DNA of 64,000 nucleotides from assembly GCF_003947415.1 (NCBI RefSeq), contig NZ_QHKL01000009.1, positions 186,001 to 250,000 of the forward strand. Reading direction: 5' to 3'. A model generated the notes under the pieces. That model worked only from the letters and a program-made list of their open reading frames with translations, did no database searches and was not told the DNA's origin. Positions 62,093 through 64,000 of the stretch are shown one piece after another (positions within the stretch are counted from its first letter, which is position 1; each line of letters begins with the position of its first letter). This DNA comes from Amycolatopsis sp. WAC 01376 (GTDB lineage Bacteria > Actinomycetota > Actinomycetes > Mycobacteriales > Pseudonocardiaceae). The position numbers were made by a program, and so were the translations under genes.

Positions 62093-62767
62093 TCAGGCAG
62101 CGCTCTGATCAGGCCGTTTGTGGTACGAGTCGACGTACTCCTGCCCCGAAAGCTCCAGGATCGTGTACATGATCTCGTCGGTCACCGAGCGCCGGATCGC
62201 CGGCGACGAGTCCTGCCCCTCATACCGCGAGAAGTCCAGCGGCGAGCCGTAGGTGACGGTGATCTTCGCCCGCCGCGGGATGCGCTTCCCGGCGGGCTGC
62301 AGGTCTTCGGTGCCGGAAAGGGCGACGGGCACGACCTTCGCGCCGGTGGCCAGCGCCAGTGCGGCGACGCCGGTGTGGCCGCGGTGCAGCCGTCCGTCCA
62401 GCGAGCGGGTGCCCTCGGGGTAGATCGCGAAAGCGCCGCCCGCGTCGAGCACCTTCCGTGCCGCTTCGAGCGCGGCGAGACCGGCCTGCGCGTTGCCGCG
62501 TTCGACCGGGACGTAGCCGAGGCCGCCCAGGAAACCGGCCATCAGTTTGCCCCTGATCCCGCGGCCGGTGAAGTACTCCGCCTTGCCGAGGAACTTGACC
62601 TGCCGCATCGCCGTGAAAGTGATCACGCCGGTGTCCAGTGCCGCCCGGTGGTTGGGTGCCAGCAGCACCGGCCCAGTGGCGGGAATGTTCTCCACGCCGC
62701 GGATCTCGGGGCGGTACAGCGCCCTGACCAGCGGGCCCAGCACGAATCGGACGAGTAGCGGTAGCAA
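62093..62767 (-). CDS. 1-acylglycerol-3-phosphate acyltransferase-like protein
   Basis: A 224-aa PlsC-fold enzyme transferring an acyl chain to lysophosphatidate or a related acceptor. Motif I is LLAPNHRAALDTGVI (NHX4D), motif III AIYPEGTRSLDG (EGTRS), and GYVPVERGNAQAG is motif II. One N-terminal hydrophobic segment anchors it. It starts at a TTG with GATGGAGGAACC upstream. It is divergent from gpgS with 51 bp between starts. Confidence 0.9.
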   Translation of the reverse strand: MLPLLVRFVLGPLVRALYRPEIRGVENIPATGPVLLAPNHRAALDTGVITFTAMRQVKFLGKAEYFTGRGIRGKLMAGFLGGLGYVPVERGNAQAGLAALEAARKVLDAGGAFAIYPEGTRSLDGRLHRGHTGVAALALATGAKVVPVALSGTEDLQPAGKRIPRRAKITVTYGSPLDFSRYEGQDSSPAIRRSVTDEIMYTILELSGQEYVDSYHKRPDQSAA

Positions 62768-62818
62768 GGTTCCTCCATCGACAGGGTGTCGGACTCCAGC
62801 ATGGCACGATCACTACTC

Positions 62819-63724
62819 ATGAGTTGGTTCGAGCGGCGCACCTGGCAGAACCCCGAGTGGACGCTCGACGACATCGTCGCTGCGAAGGGTGACCGGACGG
62901 TTTCGGTCGTGCTACCGGCGCTCGACGAAGAGGACACAGTCGCCGAGGTCGTCGGCACGGTCCGGCCCATGCTGGGCACTGTCGTCGACGAGCTGGTGGT
63001 GATGGACTCCGGGTCCACCGACGCCACCGCCGAACTCGCCGAGCGCGCCGGCGCGCGGGTGGTGCACCGCGAGGACGTGCTCCCCGAGCTGCCGCCGGTG
63101 CCGGGCAAGGGCGAGGTGCTGTGGCGGTCGCTGGCCGCGACGACCGGTGACGTCGTCGTGTTCCTCGACTCCGATCTCGTCGACCCGGATCCGGCGTTCG
63201 TGCCCACGCTGCTCGGGCCGCTGCTCTGCGAGGACGGCGTCCACCTGGTCAAGGGGTTCTACCGGCGGCCGCTGCGGCTGGAGAGCAGCGGCGGCGGCCG
63301 GGTCACCGAACTGCTGGCGCGACCGGTCCTCTCAGCGCTGCGCCCGTCGCTCTCGGGACTCATCCAGCCCTTGGGTGGCGAGTACGCCGCGACGCGCGAG
63401 TTCCTCGAGTCAGTGCCCTTCGCGGCCGGGTACGGCGTCGAGATCGGGCTCATCCTCGACGCCGAAGCGCGCTACGGCCTTGAAGGGCTCGCGCAGGTCA
63501 ACCTCGGCGTACGCAAGCATCGCAACCGTTCGCTGCTTCAGCTGGGTGTGATGGCACGCCAGATCCTCGGGACGGCGCTCGCGCGCTGCGGCATCAAGTC
63601 CGACGATCCGGCCCAGCTCACCCAGTTCGCGCAACTAGGTGACGAATGGCTGCCGGAGGTGGCCGAGGTGTCGGTGAGTGACCGGCCGCCGATGCGCGAC
63701 CAGCGCGGTTTAACCGAGTCGTAG
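62819..63724 (+). CDS. gpgS: Glucosyl-3-phosphoglycerate synthase
   Basis: A 301-aa retaining GT81-type enzyme making glucosyl-3-phosphoglycerate, first step of methylglucose lipopolysaccharide and glucosylglycerate. Motifs: VSVVLPALDEEDTVAEVVGT, LVVMDSGSTDATAELAERAG, PGKGEVLWRSLAATTGDVVV, FLDSDLVDPDPAFV (metal site), LIQPLGGEYAATREFLESVP and FAAGYGVEIGLILDAEARYG. The ATG at 62819 (MSWFERRTW) matches the family; a longer frame to 62786 is possible. Its end overlaps the ABC gene by 15 bases. Confidence 0.93.
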   Translation: MSWFERRTWQNPEWTLDDIVAAKGDRTVSVVLPALDEEDTVAEVVGTVRPMLGTVVDELVVMDSGSTDATAELAERAGARVVHREDVLPELPPVPGKGEVLWRSLAATTGDVVVFLDSDLVDPDPAFVPTLLGPLLCEDGVHLVKGFYRRPLRLESSGGGRVTELLARPVLSALRPSLSGLIQPLGGEYAATREFLESVPFAAGYGVEIGLILDAEARYGLEGLAQVNLGVRKHRNRSLLQLGVMARQILGTALARCGIKSDDPAQLTQFAQLGDEWLPEVAEVSVSDRPPMRDQRGLTES

Positions 63725-64000
63725 GACCTCGTCGAACCCGGCCACCTGCGACTCACGATGCGTCACCAGGACGACGGTCCCGCGTGCGGCCGCGAGCACG
63801 TTCGCCAGGACGGCGTCGCCGTGCTCCTGGTCCAGCCCTTCGACAGGCTCGTCCAGCACGAGCACCGGTGGCGCGGCCAGCACCGCCCGCGCGAGCACGA
63901 GCCGCTGGCGCTGCCCACCTGACAGCGTGTCGCCGTCGGAGCCGACTTCGCGGTCCAGTGGCAGGTCGAAACCCGCCGTCGCGCATGCCGAGAGCAGCTC
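63710..64000 (-). CDS. ABC transporter ATPase, C-terminal part (CydC-like), cut by the window
   Basis: The last 96 residues of an ABC ATP-binding domain, open to the right edge. They show the signature motif DTLSGGQRQRLVLARAVLAA, Walker B VLVLDEPVEGLDQ, and the H-loop VVLVTHRES. The C terminus directly after the H-loop region fits the short end of exporter half-transporters such as CydC, but the membrane part is outside the window, so the subfamily is uncertain. Confidence 0.75.
   Translation of the reverse strand, partial: ELLSACATAGFDLPLDREVGSDGDTLSGGQRQRLVLARAVLAAPPVLVLDEPVEGLDQEHGDAVLANVLAAARGTVVLVTHRESQVAGFDEVLRLG

Noticed and set aside
1..64000. tRNA or rRNA genes, prophage integrase or IS transposase
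   Set aside because: I looked for T-loop GGTTCGA contexts, rRNA-like segments and DDE or tyrosine recombinase motifs and saw none outside coding regions.

Overview
The window is high-GC actinobacterial DNA. GTG and TTG starts are common and many genes look leaderless. The best match is the family Pseudonocardiaceae, most likely an Amycolatopsis-type organism. Reasons: F420 genes fbiA/fbiB, glucosyl-3-phosphoglycerate synthase, a wbbL/rmlD/LCP cell-wall block, two secreted peptidases with a shared C-terminal module, and many long intergenic palindromes. Gene order resembles two M. tuberculosis blocks recalled from memory: Rv3261-Rv3277 (fbiA, fbiB, wbbL, rmlD, LCP, TIGR03089, fadE25, purE, purK, GtrA) and Rv1177-Rv1208 (fdxC, dapC, dapD, dapE, LOG, gpgS). 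They join near 41.2 kb. No rRNA, tRNA or CRISPR array was seen.

Layout. 0-2.4 kb: edge of a probable contractile-injection-system locus (DUF4255/Pvc16-like protein, two LuxR-type regulators). 2.9-5.1 kb: MFS exporter and NmrA-like reductase. 5.3-8.9 kb: two GtrA proteins and an ECF sigma factor fused to a zinc-finger anti-sigma-like membrane protein. 9.2-14.4 kb: degenerate GGDEF-like protein, two tandem GT-C glycosyltransferases, purK-purE. 14.5-19.0 kb: acyl-CoA ligase, acyl-CoA dehydrogenase, two overlapping small genes, DoxX. 19.1-32.9 kb: envelope polysaccharide block (TIGR03089, two LCP ligases, dTDP-rhamnose genes rfbB/rfbD, six glycosyltransferases including wbbL). 33-37.5 kb: serine hydrolase, nucleotidyltransferase, AlkA-like glycosylase, small membrane proteins, GntR regulator. 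37.5-41.2 kb: coupled GNAT-fbiA-fbiB-Nudix operon. 41.2-48.8 kb: ferredoxin-dapC, TetR with a flavin monooxygenase, a CHAD protein, dapD, a lipoprotein, dapE. 48.8-60.1 kb: APH(6)-like kinase, two XRE-TPR regulators, and four secreted hydrolases (GH18, M28, M4, GH9). 60.2-64 kb: two LOG proteins, an acyltransferase, gpgS and an ABC ATPase cut by the window end.

How it works together. Much of the window builds the envelope: dTDP-L-rhamnose, rhamnosyl and other transfers, LCP-mediated attachment to peptidoglycan, and diaminopimelate synthesis. The secreted hydrolase block handles chitin, cellulose and protein, and the chitinase carries a perfect 12-bp match to the core of the DasR operator.

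The most unusual content is intergenic. There are six related 53-59 bp palindromes with a GCAAAATTTGC-like core, nine AGCAAAGGTCCCTTGCT-type elements (two supplying a stop codon at the same position), three hairpins with a CTCCTTC stem, several single long perfect hairpins, two arrays of sites phased at exactly 21 bp with an orientation switch, and a 213-bp inverted-repeat element. Nearly all lie just 3' of genes.
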